Below, piece by piece: positions 16,904 through 31,931 of a stretch of 41,801 bases of DNA. The stretch lies in NCBI GenBank assembly GCA_030373045.1, contig JAUCPW010000016.1:1-41801 (forward strand), given 5' to 3'. Each line of letters starts with the position of its first letter. Position 1 is the first letter of the stretch. The notes beneath the pieces are model-generated. The model searched no databases and was not told where the DNA came from. It worked only from the letters and a program-made list of their open reading frames with translations. The position numbers and the translations under genes were made by a program. The DNA is from Candidatus Fermentibacter sp. Its GTDB lineage: Bacteria; Fermentibacterota; Fermentibacteria; Fermentibacterales; Fermentibacteraceae.

Positions 16904-17545
16904 TCAGAACGTCAGGTGCCCGACGAGATCCTCCGACAACTCGTAGAGGACCAGCGGGCCGTTCTGCATGATTTTGCCGTGAGATACGAGCCCCACGCCC
17001 GGGGCGTACCAGTAGTCGTCGACGGTCTGGTTGCCCAGCGTGTCGACCTCGGTGGTGGATATGTGGAGCACGTTCTCGAAGGTGCCGTCGGGGACGGTCA
17101 CGGTCTCCTCCATGGAGACTACCTCCGCCGCGACGTCGGGCGATGCCGCCCACGTGTCGCCCTCGGTGAGAGGGAACCTCGCCAGCTGCAGGGAATCGGT
17201 CATGAGCGTATCGGTGTAGGACCAGACTCCGTATCCGTCGATCCTGAAGGCGGAGACGCCCCCCAGCGGGGTGACGATCTGGAGGGTGTCGGTGAAGATG
17301 GTGTCGGTGCCGGCCGTGGTGAGCTCCACGAGGTCCGAACCGCCCGTCTCCGCCAGCCCCGTGACGGTGGTCAGGCGGCTGCCGTGGGCAACGAACTGGT
17401 CACCGACCGTCCCGTTACGTTCGTAGTCCCAGTAGGATGCCATCCCATGGGGGAAGTAGTCGCTGTCCTCCATCCCGCCGCCCGCTGGATCCGAGCCGCA
17501 CGACAGGGTGAGGAACGCCGCCAGAACGGCCGCCGTCTTCTTCAT
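16904..17545 (-). CDS. Putative lipoprotein, first of a tandem pair
   Basis: A 213-residue lipoprotein: signal MKKTAAVLAAFLTLS followed by Cys16 in a standard lipobox (LTLSC). The mature part begins with a Gly/Asp-rich linker and then a beta-rich domain with 'YFPHGMASYWDYERNG', 'FPLTEGDTWA' and 'VPDGTFENVLHISTT'. This last segment resembles lipoproteins often found in FCB and Acidobacteria genomes, but I cannot name a function. ATG at 17545 has GGGAGGG upstream. Its 35-bp gap to the next lipoprotein gene and shared motifs point to gene duplication. Confidence 0.82.
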   Translation of the reverse strand: MKKTAAVLAAFLTLSCGSDPAGGGMEDSDYFPHGMASYWDYERNGTVGDQFVAHGSRLTTVTGLAETGGSDLVELTTAGTDTIFTDTLQIVTPLGGVSAFRIDGYGVWSYTDTLMTDSLQLARFPLTEGDTWAASPDVAAEVVSMEETVTVPDGTFENVLHISTTEVDTLGNQTVDDYWYAPGVGLVSHGKIMQNGPLVLYELSEDLVGHLTF

Positions 17546-17611
17546 ATACCCTCCCGGTTCGTCGTAATGCGAAAGATAGCATCGGCGGAGCCGGCGACAA
17601 TGTCGGGCCCG

Positions 17612-18583
17612 TCACTCCTGCGGGTCGTCGAAGGCGAGCGTCCGCCTCCTGAATCCGTATCCCATCACGTCGTACGCATCGTGGAGGACCATGAACGCGT
17701 GCGGATCGATGCTCCTCACTATCTCCTCGAGGAGCCTGACCTGACGCCTGTGGACGCAGACGTAGATCACCTCCTTCGGCCTGCGGGCGAAGCCGCCCTC
17801 GGCCTTGAGGAAGGTGACGCCGCGGTCCAGCTCCTCGAGGATCGCGTCACGTATGCTCTCCGACTTCGACGAGATGATGAAGGCCGCCCTCACGTACGGC
17901 ATCCCCTCGGCCGCCAGGTCGGTCATCCTCGAGCAGAGGAACAGGTTCAGGTAGGCCCAGATGACGAGGGGGGCGTCGGAGAAGGCGAAGCCCGACGCGA
18001 GGATGATGAGCGACTCGACCACCCAGTAGCCGCTGCTCATCGAGAGCCCGGTGTACTTTCTGAGGATGGCCACGGGGATGTCGGTTCCCCCGGTGGATCC
18101 GCCGAACCTGAAGATGATGCCGAGGCCGATCCCGAGACCCGTCGATCCGGCTATGCTCGCGAGCAGGATGTCGACGGGGTTCCGGCCGTCGAGGAAGAAG
18201 GCGAGCCTCGCCGGTTCGCCCGCACCGGCGAGGTTGTGGACGAGCGAGGCATAGTCCGGCAGGAACGAGAAGTGAGAGGGCATGAAGACCCAGCACATGC
18301 CTGTCGAGACCATCGCACCGACGAAACTCTTGAGGCCGAACTGCCGCCCGATGGAGATCCATCCCAGGATGAACAGCGGGATGTTGAAGCATAGCATCCA
18401 GAAGCTCTCGGGGAGGGACGTGAACCTGTAGAGGATCTGGGAGAGCCCGCCCACGCCGCCCGGCGAGACACGGAACGGGAAGAGGAACCACGAGTACGCG
18501 GCGCCGTAGAGCACCGATCCGGCCAGCATGCCGGCGTAGCCCCTGATCTCGCGGCCCGCCGTGTGCTTCAGGAAGACGCCCAT
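17612..18583 (-). CDS. YitT/DUF2179-family membrane protein
   Basis: A 323-residue protein. The first ~210 residues contain about five to six membrane helices with the family marks 'GSVLYGAAYSWFLFPFRVSPGGVGGLSQI' in the first helix region and 'RFGGSTGGTDIPVAILRKYTGLSMS' in the middle. The cytoplasmic C-terminal ~100 residues form the DUF2179 domain ('VRAAFIISSKSESIRDAILEELDRGVT', ending 'HAFMVLHDAYDVMGYGF'). YitT proteins are widespread; transport or sensing roles are suspected but not established. ATG at 18583 follows GGAGG by five bases and starts 13 bp after guaA, so it is probably in the pyrG-purF-guaA transcript. Confidence 0.92.
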   Translation of the reverse strand: MGVFLKHTAGREIRGYAGMLAGSVLYGAAYSWFLFPFRVSPGGVGGLSQILYRFTSLPESFWMLCFNIPLFILGWISIGRQFGLKSFVGAMVSTGMCWVFMPSHFSFLPDYASLVHNLAGAGEPARLAFFLDGRNPVDILLASIAGSTGLGIGLGIIFRFGGSTGGTDIPVAILRKYTGLSMSSGYWVVESLIILASGFAFSDAPLVIWAYLNLFLCSRMTDLAAEGMPYVRAAFIISSKSESIRDAILEELDRGVTFLKAEGGFARRPKEVIYVCVHRRQVRLLEEIVRSIDPHAFMVLHDAYDVMGYGFRRRTLAFDDPQE

Positions 18584-18596
18584 CCCGGCCTCCGGT

Positions 18597-20141
18597 TCAT
18601 TCCCACTCTATGGTGGCGGGTGGCTTGGATGAGATGTCGTAGACCACCCTGCTCACGCCGGTCACCCTGTTGACGATCTCGGAGGAGATGGCCGCCATGT
18701 GCGCGGGATCCATCCTGTACCAGTCGGCCGTCATGCCGTCGGTGGAGGTCACGGCCCTGAGGGCGGCCACGCGCTCGTACGTGCGCTGATCGCCCATCAC
18801 GCCGACGGTGCGAACCGGGAGCAGCACGGCGAAGGCCTGCCATATCGAGTCGTACAGCCCCTTCTCCACGAGGTAGTCGGTGAAGACGGCGTCGACCTCC
18901 CTCAGGAGGTCGAGATCCCGGGCTTCGACGGGTCCGGGGATCCGCACTGCCAGGCCGGGCCCCGGGAAGGGGTGCCTTCCGAGAATGTGCGCGGGCAGCC
19001 CGAGTTCGCGGCCAAGCCGCCTGACCTCGTCCTTGAAGAGCTCCCTCAGGGGTTCGATGAGACGGAGGTTCATCCGCTCGGGCAGACCGCCCACGTTGTG
19101 ATGGCTCTTGATGGTGGCCGACGGCCCGCGGAACGAGACGCTCTCGATCACGTCGGGATACAGCGTCCCCTGGGCGAGGTGCGTTATGCCGCCCACGCCC
19201 TGGGCTGCCTTCTCGAACACCTCTATGAAGACGCGGCCGATGATCTTCCGCTTGCGCTCGGGATCCGCCTCGCCCGAGAGGGCCGACAGGAATTCGCGGG
19301 ATGCGTCGACGGAGACGAGGTCCATCCCGAAGTGCCCCCTGAAGGTGTCCTCCACCGACTCGCGCTCGCCCTTCCTGAGGAGCCCGGTGTCGACGAAGAT
19401 GGGGGTGAACCGGTCGGGGACCGCTTCGTGCAGCAGCGCGGCCACCACGGACGAATCGACCCCGCCGGAGAGGCCGAGTATCACCCTGCCCCCCGGCCCG
19501 ACATCCTTCCTGATCCGCTCGACCGCCTCTCCCCTGAACCTCTCCATGCTCCAGTCGGGCAAGAGCCCCCCGATCGAGAAGAGGAAGTTCGAGAGCACCT
19601 GCGGGCCGAACTCGGTGTGGACCACCTCGGGGTGGAACTGGACGCAGTACCTCCGGCGGGACGGGTTCTCCATCGCCGCTACCGGGAGGCTCGAAGTAGA
19701 GGCGGCCGCCGAGTAGCCCGGGGGCATGGCGGTAACCCTGTCGCCATGGCTCATCCAGGCGGTGAGCCCTTCACCGATGCCGAGCATGAGAGCCGAACCG
19801 GGTACCGGGCTCACCCTGGCCGGCCCGTACTCGCGCGCATTCCCGCCCTCTACCGATCCGCCGTCATGCAGCGCGATGAGCTGCATCCCGTAGCAGACGC
19901 CGAGGATGGGGAGCTCCGATTCGAGGACGCCCGGCGCCGGCCTGGGCGATCCCTCCTCGTACACGCTGCTGGGCCCTCCGGAGAGGATCATGGCGGAGGG
20001 TCCGATGGAGAGGATCCGCTCGAGGGATGCGTCTCCCGGGAAGATCTCGCAGTAGACCCCCGCCTCCCTCGTCCTGCGGGCTATGAGCTGGGTGTACTGG
20101 GAGCCGAAATCGAGGATCGCGACGCCTCCGGCATGGATCAT
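18597..20141 (-). CDS. guaA: GMP synthase (glutamine-hydrolysing)
   Basis: A 514-residue GMP synthase, full length for the family. It converts XMP to GMP with ATP and glutamine. The N-terminal class I amidotransferase has 'ILDFGSQYTQLIARR', the nucleophile C83 in 'GVCYGMQ' and the His/Glu of 'VQFHPEV'. The ATP pyrophosphatase domain starts with the P-loop 'LSGGVDSSV'. The C-terminal dimerisation domain ends with the characteristic 'VVYDISSKPPATIEWE'. The ATG at 20141 follows GGAGGATGATGGG. It begins four bases after the purF stop. Confidence 0.98.
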   Translation of the reverse strand: MIHAGGVAILDFGSQYTQLIARRTREAGVYCEIFPGDASLERILSIGPSAMILSGGPSSVYEEGSPRPAPGVLESELPILGVCYGMQLIALHDGGSVEGGNAREYGPARVSPVPGSALMLGIGEGLTAWMSHGDRVTAMPPGYSAAASTSSLPVAAMENPSRRRYCVQFHPEVVHTEFGPQVLSNFLFSIGGLLPDWSMERFRGEAVERIRKDVGPGGRVILGLSGGVDSSVVAALLHEAVPDRFTPIFVDTGLLRKGERESVEDTFRGHFGMDLVSVDASREFLSALSGEADPERKRKIIGRVFIEVFEKAAQGVGGITHLAQGTLYPDVIESVSFRGPSATIKSHHNVGGLPERMNLRLIEPLRELFKDEVRRLGRELGLPAHILGRHPFPGPGLAVRIPGPVEARDLDLLREVDAVFTDYLVEKGLYDSIWQAFAVLLPVRTVGVMGDQRTYERVAALRAVTSTDGMTADWYRMDPAHMAAISSEIVNRVTGVSRVVYDISSKPPATIEWE

Positions 20142-20145
20142 CCCA

Positions 20146-25989
<5,844 letters not shown>

Positions 25990-25999
25990 CGGATGTGAT

Positions 26000-28216
26000 A
26001 TGCGCGACCTGCTGACGGTGCTGGTGGCTGCCGCATGGGCCGGAGCCGCACCCGGGGCGGCCGGGGTGCGCTCGGCCGTGCTTTCCAACGGCCTGGTCCA
26101 GGTCGAGATAACGGCCTCCGGCTCGGTGGCGCCGGCGGGTTCGGTGACACGGTTCGAAGACCTCCCGACCGGCATCGACCTCGCGTCCGGCGGCGACTTC
26201 TGCGCCCTGCGCTGCGGCAGCCTGGCCCCCATGGACGGCACCCTGGAGATGCTCTCTGACACCGAGGCGGTGTTCTCGTCTCCGGGGTTCGCCGCGGGCA
26301 TGATCGAACTGCCGCTGGCCGCGGAAGTGACATACCGCCTGGTGGGGCGCGGGATGGAGGTGGCCGTCCTGCTGGAGGCGACCGGCGAGGCTCCGATCTT
26401 GGAACCCCTGGAGATGGGCATGAGCCTCCAGCCGTTCGACTCGGCCTCGTTCTCCAACCAGTCCGGCCCCGACAGGGCGCTCGAACTCACCGGGACGCAC
26501 GGCCTCTGCCGAATCTCGGGCGACCAGGCCGTCCGCCTGTCGCGGCTCGACGGGCTGCTCGAAGCGCGCCTGGTGTTCCCAAATCCCGCCCTCGACATAC
26601 TGGCCCTGGATGACCCGCCGGCGCCCGGGCCCGCACTCCGGCTCCGGCTGCTCGACACGGAACCGCCCCGGGAGACCGCGGTGGGGCCCGACCTGCACTC
26701 GATCCTCACCGCCGGCAGGGAGGTCCGCGGCTTCTTCAGGATAGCCCTCGAGCCGGGCTTCATCCCCTCCTATCTCTCGGCCCATCCGTCGGGGCTCGAG
26801 AGGACCGCCTCCTGGATGCTCGACGACCTTCCGTTCCGCCATCCCCCCGACACCACGCTCTGGGCCTTCTCCGAATCGGCGGAGGGCGGCGAATGGGTCT
26901 CGGCCTGGCTCATCGCCCTTCTGGAGAACCATCCCGACATGAAGATGAACTGGATCATCCTGCCCGACGCCATCCTGGCCCCGAACTGCGACTCGATGTG
27001 GGCCGAGCAGGGCTTCGAGCAGAGCTGGTCGCACTGGCATTCCGTCTGGCGCCTGGCCGACTTCGCCCCGCCCGGGTACCGGCAGTGGCTCGTCGACATC
27101 CAGGACGACGCCCTGCCCTGGGCCGGCCAGGTGACCCTCGGCTCCCACGGGTACCACCACACGCCCTCCCCGGACTCGGCGTGGGACCCGTACCACGAGT
27201 TCATCACGTACGAACCCGCCGAGCACATGGAGAGGTTCTCCGTGATGAGGCAGGATCTGGCCGCCATCGGCCTCGACAACTCGCAGATACGTGCCATGAG
27301 GTTCCCGGGCCACAGGACGAGCCAGAGCGGCCTCGAGGCCGTGGCCGCATACGGCTTCGACTTCTACTGCAACGGGATCAGGTGGTACGAGCAGATCGGC
27401 GGCGAGCCCTTCATCGACCAGTACATGTCGCACTACGAGGAGCCGGGGGGCTCCATCTGGGGGAGCAACACGGTCTGGTGGGGCGACTACCCGCCGGCTC
27501 CGTACGAGTACGCGACCACGGTCCTCGACAGGGGCAAGCACGCCCTGCTGGGATGCCATCCCGACAGGATGTTCGGCTGGGGCAGCCCCGCGGTCTTCGC
27601 CTCCATCGACAGCATCTGCTCCGTCTTCGAAGGCATGCCGCACTTCGGCTGGATGTTCCCCGAGGACTACGGGCTGTTCCTCGAAGAGGAGGCGGGCATC
27701 GCCTTCACGTCCCTGGGGAACCCGGGGAACCTCGTGACCGCATCCTTCGAAGGTTCGGCCGGGCCGGGGCTCACATTCGTGACCGAGGTACCCGACAGTG
27801 AAACCGTGCTCTACGTCAAGCTCGACGGGGTCTCTATACCCTGGGAGGCCAGGTCTTCGCGGATCTTCGTCGTCCTTCCGGCCCTGCCGGCCGGCGGACA
27901 CTCGGTCGAGGCATGCCTTCAGGGTCCGGAGGGAGTTGCCGACGGCGTGGAACAGGTCGAGGCAACGATGGTCGCGGTCAACCCCTGCTCGGGGTCGATG
28001 CGCCTGGCCCTTTCGGGTCTGGATGAGGGCGGGGCGGCCACTCTGCTGGTATACGACTGCGCGGGCAGGATCGTGGCCGACGAGCCGCTCGAAGACCTCC
28101 CGGGAGACACGGAACTGACGGTCGGACTCCCCGGGGCGCCCCCGGGGCTCTATCTCGCGATCCTGGTGCGGCAGGGCTCCCGTCCGCTGACCGCGAGGAC
28201 CGTGCTCCTCCCCTGA
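26000..28216 (+). CDS. Secreted polysaccharide-deacetylase-like protein with C-terminal beta domain
   Basis: A 738-residue exported protein. The signal peptide is MRDLLTVLVAAAWAGAAPGA. An N-terminal beta-rich region of about 250 residues is followed by a part that looks like a NodB/DUF2334-type barrel: 'LVDIQDDALPW' (candidate acidic motif), 'LGSHGYHH' (H383 and H387, the HxxxH metal motif) and 'MRFPGHRTSQSG' (third motif). These fit a metal-dependent deacetylase, but the acidic motif is not the textbook TFDD, so activity is not certain. The last ~90 residues ('NPCSGSMRLALSG', 'YDCAGRIVADEPL', 'APPGLYLAIL') look like a FlgD/type IX sorting domain. ATG at 26000 is 10 bp after the first M16 gene. 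A role in glycan processing at the cell surface is inferred. Confidence 0.75.
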   Translation: MRDLLTVLVAAAWAGAAPGAAGVRSAVLSNGLVQVEITASGSVAPAGSVTRFEDLPTGIDLASGGDFCALRCGSLAPMDGTLEMLSDTEAVFSSPGFAAGMIELPLAAEVTYRLVGRGMEVAVLLEATGEAPILEPLEMGMSLQPFDSASFSNQSGPDRALELTGTHGLCRISGDQAVRLSRLDGLLEARLVFPNPALDILALDDPPAPGPALRLRLLDTEPPRETAVGPDLHSILTAGREVRGFFRIALEPGFIPSYLSAHPSGLERTASWMLDDLPFRHPPDTTLWAFSESAEGGEWVSAWLIALLENHPDMKMNWIILPDAILAPNCDSMWAEQGFEQSWSHWHSVWRLADFAPPGYRQWLVDIQDDALPWAGQVTLGSHGYHHTPSPDSAWDPYHEFITYEPAEHMERFSVMRQDLAAIGLDNSQIRAMRFPGHRTSQSGLEAVAAYGFDFYCNGIRWYEQIGGEPFIDQYMSHYEEPGGSIWGSNTVWWGDYPPAPYEYATTVLDRGKHALLGCHPDRMFGWGSPAVFASIDSICSVFEGMPHFGWMFPEDYGLFLEEEAGIAFTSLGNPGNLVTASFEGSAGPGLTFVTEVPDSETVLYVKLDGVSIPWEARSSRIFVVLPALPAGGHSVEACLQGPEGVADGVEQVEATMVAVNPCSGSMRLALSGLDEGGAATLLVYDCAGRIVADEPLEDLPGDTELTVGLPGAPPGLYLAILVRQGSRPLTARTVLLP

Positions 28217-28258
28217 AACTCATGACGACTGGAGGATCCCCTGGACATCCATGACCAC

Positions 28259-30856
28259 GTGGAGAGCGCCGTTCTGCCCAACGGCCTCGAGCTCCTCGTC
28301 CTGCCCATGCCCTTCACGCCCGTCGCGGCGGTGCTCACGTGCCTGAGGGCCGGGTCGGCGCTCGAGGGCGACGGCACGCGCGGGCTCAGCCACCTGGTCG
28401 AGCACATGCTCTTCAAGGGCACCGCGAGGTTCCCCGGCAGCCTGTTCTGGGGCCGGATCCAGAGCTTCGGCGGCCTGACCAACGCCTACACGTCGAGGGA
28501 CCTGACGTGCTACTACGAGGTGCTCCCGGCGGCCGGCGTCGAGACCGCGCTCGAACTCGAGGCGGACAGGATGATCTCGCCCGTCTTCGACGCCGGCGAG
28601 GTGGCCAGGGAGAGGGACGTCATCCTCGAGGAGCGCAGGACCTCGTGCGTCGAGAGCGCCGCGGGCGCCATGGAGGAGGTTCTCTCCGCACAGGCCTACC
28701 GAAGCCACCCCTACGGGAGCCCGGTGATAGGATTCGAGCGCGACATAGCAGCTTTCGACCACTTCGGGGCAGCCGCATTCCACTCGCGCTTCTACGGGGC
28801 GTCCAACGCAGTCCTGGCCGTCGCAGGCGGAGTGGATGCCGACCGCGTCAGGAGGGCCGCAGACCGGTACTTCGGTGCCATGCCCCCGGGCACCCGGGCG
28901 GTCTATCCGGCCGAAGGCCTGCTCAACCCTCCCGGGAGGACGTCCTTCGAGCACCCCTCGTCGATCCCGAGGCTTTCGATCTCCTTCCCGGCACCCGCTC
29001 CGGGCCATCCCGACTGGGCGCTCCTCGACATGGCGGCCAACTGGCTGTCGGGCACCCGGTCGAGCCGGCTCGACGAGCTGCTGGTGCTCGGAGGTCTCGC
29101 GCTGGGCGTCTCGGCCGACATCGGATTCACCGCGTGCCCCGGGCTCTTCCAGATCAGGACCTCGCTCTACCCCGGGGCCGACGTCGCACTGGTCGAGTCG
29201 ATGATCCTCCGTGAGATCTCCCTGCTGGGCGCCGCCCCCCTTCCGGCCGGCGAGTTCGAGAGCCTGAGGAACAGGGGCGAGGTGCTCGACCTGATGGAGA
29301 ACGCCAGCCCCTTCGGGGCGGCGGGGGCCCTGGCGGTGCCCGGCCTGATCCATGGTGACGCCTTCATGTTCTCGAAGATCGCCGCGGAGGTGAGGCGCGC
29401 GACGCCTTCGGACCTGGCGGGCGCCTGCAGGAGGTGGCTCGACCCGGCGAAGGGCTGGGTGACGGAGCTGATCCCTTCGGGCTCCGGATCCGATTCGACG
29501 GCCATGGGCTTCCGGGATCCGGCAGGCGACATCGCACCCCCCGAACCAGCCGGTCTCCCCGCGATACCGGTTACCGCAGAGATGCTCTCCGTCCCGCCTT
29601 CGGGCGTCAGCGACGGAGTGGAGACCGCGATGCTCGACAATGGCCTGCGGATGCTGATGAAGCGCGACGACACCTTCCCCCTGGTCTCCCTCGCCCTTTC
29701 GTTCCCGATGGCGGCCGCCGCCGATCCGTGGGAACTGTCCGGGCTCTCGTCGGTGTGCGTCGAGGCGCTGGCCTACGGAAACGAATCCGAGGACTACCTG
29801 GCGTTCAACAGGAGGCTGGAGAGGACGGGTGCCGGATTCGTACACGAGGCCGACCGCGAGTACTCCTTCGCAGCCGCGGGGCTCCACGCCCGCGACATCC
29901 GCACCGGGCTCTCGTTCCTGGCGGATCTCGTCATGAAGCCCGCGTTCAGGCGGGAGGACGTGGCCAGGGTCGTGGAGGAGAAGGTCGCCGAGATCTGCCA
30001 CAGGGTCGACACTCCCTTCGGAAGGGCCGTCGAACAGCTCGCCTTCGCCATGTCCGAGAAGCGGGAGCGGTCGGGCGTCCCCACGTGCGAATCGGTGTCG
30101 AGGATATCCCGGGAGGACTTGGTTTCGCTGCACTCGGTCTGCGCGAGGCCCGAAGGCTCGGTCCTGGTCGCGGTGGGCTGGTTCGATGCGGACAGGCTCC
30201 TGGCGGACGCTTCGGGCATCTTCGGGGGATGGGCCGGTCCGGGATCATTCCTGCCGCCGTCCTGGACGCCCGTGGTGCCGGAGGCGGGAGTGCGCATCAG
30301 GACGGCGATGGAGGGCAGGACCCAGGCCGCCGTGGTCCTGGGCGCGGAGGCCCCCGCGAGGGATGCGGCCGACCATCATGCCTTCCGCCTCCTGTCGAGG
30401 ATCCTCGGCGACGGCATGAACTCCAGGCTGGAGCGGAGGATAAGGGAGCAGCACGGGCTGGCCTACCAGGTGGGCTGCGACTACATCTGCACCGGCCTCT
30501 ACGGCAGGTTCATAGCGTATGCCGCCACCTCCCGCGACAGCGCAGGGAGGGTGCTGGAGATGATCGAGGACGAGCTGGACCGCGCGGCCGGCACGCTCTT
30601 CGACACCAAGACCATCGACCTGTTCAAGGCCTCGTCGGTCGGCAGGAAGGCGATGAACCTGCACGACTACGATTCGCTGGCGGGCTACCTGCTGGGTTCG
30701 GCGGCCACCGGGAGGAGGCTGGACAGGGACGTGGAGGACTCCCGCAACACCCTGGCCGTGACGCCCGTGATGATCCGGGATACCGCGGCCCGCTGGCTCT
30801 CACGGGGTGCGAGGTTCGTGTCGGTCGCCGGGGACGTCGGAGGCCTGCCTTTCTGA
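28259..30856 (+). CDS. Second M16-family zinc metallopeptidase, no signal peptide
   Basis: An 865-residue relative of the M16 enzyme two genes upstream. Zinc motif HLVEH (H45, E48, H49) and third ligand Glu125, again 76 residues later in 'ERDVILEE'. The inactive second half begins at about residue 455 and ends with 'REQHGLAYQVGCDY'. No signal peptide is seen. The start is uncertain: GTG at 28259 has no ribosome site at normal distance, whereas a CTG at 28241 in the same frame lies five bases after GGAGG and would add LDIHDH. The 3' end overlaps the opposite-strand EamA gene by 57 bp. M16 enzymes often work as pairs of active and inactive subunits, but here both copies keep the zinc site. Confidence 0.9.
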   Translation: MESAVLPNGLELLVLPMPFTPVAAVLTCLRAGSALEGDGTRGLSHLVEHMLFKGTARFPGSLFWGRIQSFGGLTNAYTSRDLTCYYEVLPAAGVETALELEADRMISPVFDAGEVARERDVILEERRTSCVESAAGAMEEVLSAQAYRSHPYGSPVIGFERDIAAFDHFGAAAFHSRFYGASNAVLAVAGGVDADRVRRAADRYFGAMPPGTRAVYPAEGLLNPPGRTSFEHPSSIPRLSISFPAPAPGHPDWALLDMAANWLSGTRSSRLDELLVLGGLALGVSADIGFTACPGLFQIRTSLYPGADVALVESMILREISLLGAAPLPAGEFESLRNRGEVLDLMENASPFGAAGALAVPGLIHGDAFMFSKIAAEVRRATPSDLAGACRRWLDPAKGWVTELIPSGSGSDSTAMGFRDPAGDIAPPEPAGLPAIPVTAEMLSVPPSGVSDGVETAMLDNGLRMLMKRDDTFPLVSLALSFPMAAAADPWELSGLSSVCVEALAYGNESEDYLAFNRRLERTGAGFVHEADREYSFAAAGLHARDIRTGLSFLADLVMKPAFRREDVARVVEEKVAEICHRVDTPFGRAVEQLAFAMSEKRERSGVPTCESVSRISREDLVSLHSVCARPEGSVLVAVGWFDADRLLADASGIFGGWAGPGSFLPPSWTPVVPEAGVRIRTAMEGRTQAAVVLGAEAPARDAADHHAFRLLSRILGDGMNSRLERRIREQHGLAYQVGCDYICTGLYGRFIAYAATSRDSAGRVLEMIEDELDRAAGTLFDTKTIDLFKASSVGRKAMNLHDYDSLAGYLLGSAATGRRLDRDVEDSRNTLAVTPVMIRDTAARWLSRGARFVSVAGDVGGLPF

Positions 30857-31741
30857 GCCCCCGCGGGTCCTTCCCCGCGACTCCACCCGTCTCTGGACGG
30901 CGATCCCCGCGAGTACGAGCGCGAGCCCCGGCAGCGTTGCGGGCCTGATCTCCTCGCCCAGCACGAGAGCTATGAAGCAGAGCGACAGGAACGGGGTCAG
31001 GTACACGAGGCTCCCGACCTCCGCAGGCTCCTTCGCGAGCGACAGGGCTCTCGACCAGAGCACGTACGTCAGCCCCATCTCGAAGAGGCCGATCCAGACT
31101 CCGGCAACCGCCGACCGGGCGTCCGGGATCGCGAAGCTTCCGGTGACTGCCGTGTAGGCTGCGAGGAAGAGCACCCCCCAGGCGAAACCCGCCAGGAGCC
31201 CGACGCTTTCCGGTGCGTCCGAACCCCCTCTTCCGAGGCCCAGTATCCAGTAGCATGCCCAGATGACCGTGCTGGCCAGCGCGAGAGCGAGACCGGCCGT
31301 ATCCGCCCTTCCGCCGTCTTCGGGCCCGAGCAGGGCCAGGACCGCCACCCCGCCGAAGCTTATCAGTACTGCCAGCAGGCTCCCGGCGCGGAGCCTCCGC
31401 CTCCCCAGGGCCGCGTGCAGAAGCACCAGGACCACCGGCCACAGGTAGTTGACCACCATCGCGATCTGGGCCGGCAGCCTGTCGTACGCCTCGAGGAGGA
31501 CCAGGTAGTAGACGAAGGGATTGAGGATCCCCCTGGGCAGGGCCTCCAGCATGATCCTCCAGGTGAGCCTGGCGCCGGTGGAGGCGCACAGGACTGCGAG
31601 GAACGCAAGGGAGACCACCGATGCCGTCAGCACCACCATGCAGGGCCCGGACCCGGCGAGGGCGAGCTTGAACGCCGTCGCCGCCGTCGACCAGAGCGCC
31701 ACCGAAGCCAGGCCGTACCTCTTCGCGATCGAGAGTCTCAT
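30800..31741 (-). CDS. EamA/DMT-superfamily transporter (10 TM)
   Basis: A 313-residue membrane protein with about ten hydrophobic segments arranged as two five-helix repeats. The second repeat starts near 'LALALASTVIWACYWILGLG' and ends 'PFLSLCFIALVLGEEI', a signature of the EamA (DUF6) repeat. Members export amino acids, metabolites or nucleotide sugars; the substrate is not predictable. ATG at 31741 (MRLSIAKRYG) was chosen because it starts just before the first membrane helix; GGAGG lies 13 bases upstream, somewhat far. The open frame extends upstream through the nrdD control region, which is unlikely to be coding. It is divergent from nrdD and shares its upstream region. Confidence 0.9.
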   Translation of the reverse strand: MRLSIAKRYGLASVALWSTAATAFKLALAGSGPCMVVLTASVVSLAFLAVLCASTGARLTWRIMLEALPRGILNPFVYYLVLLEAYDRLPAQIAMVVNYLWPVVLVLLHAALGRRRLRAGSLLAVLISFGGVAVLALLGPEDGGRADTAGLALALASTVIWACYWILGLGRGGSDAPESVGLLAGFAWGVLFLAAYTAVTGSFAIPDARSAVAGVWIGLFEMGLTYVLWSRALSLAKEPAEVGSLVYLTPFLSLCFIALVLGEEIRPATLPGLALVLAGIAVQRRVESRGRTRGGSERQASDVPGDRHEPRTP

Positions 31742-31797
31742 GGGCTGGACGCGACCTCCGGGACCCGGGTGAAGGGCTCCGAGCCAGAGCATTGATA

Positions 31798-31845
31798 CTG
31801 CAACATATAGGCAGGCAGCCCCGCTGCCGCCACAATATGTTGTGT
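31798..31845 (+). promoter_or_regulatory. Tandem NrdR-box-like operators upstream of nrdD
   Basis: Two 16-bp sites resemble the NrdR consensus acaCwAtATaTwGtgt. Box 2 (31830-31845, core CAATATGTTG) matches at 14 of 16 positions; box 1 (31798-31813, core CAACATATAG) matches 9 of 10 core positions but not the flanks. The cores start 32 bp apart, the helical phasing typical of NrdR-controlled promoters. NrdR represses ribonucleotide reductase genes when dATP is high. No nrdR gene is in the window. Confidence 0.72.
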
Positions 31846-31853
31846 TTTCGGGC

Positions 31854-31881
31854 TTGACGGGGGACCCTGCCGGGCTATTAT
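31854..31881 (+). promoter_or_regulatory. Promoter candidate for nrdD
   Basis: TTGACG (31854-31859), 16-bp spacer, TATTAT (31876-31881). It starts nine bases after the second NrdR-like box, so a bound repressor would touch RNA polymerase. The start codon is 50 bases downstream. Confidence 0.65.
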
Positions 31882-31931
31882 CGAAGCGGGGTTGTCGGAC
31901 AACAAACCGTAGAGCATCGGAGTTCCTGCAT

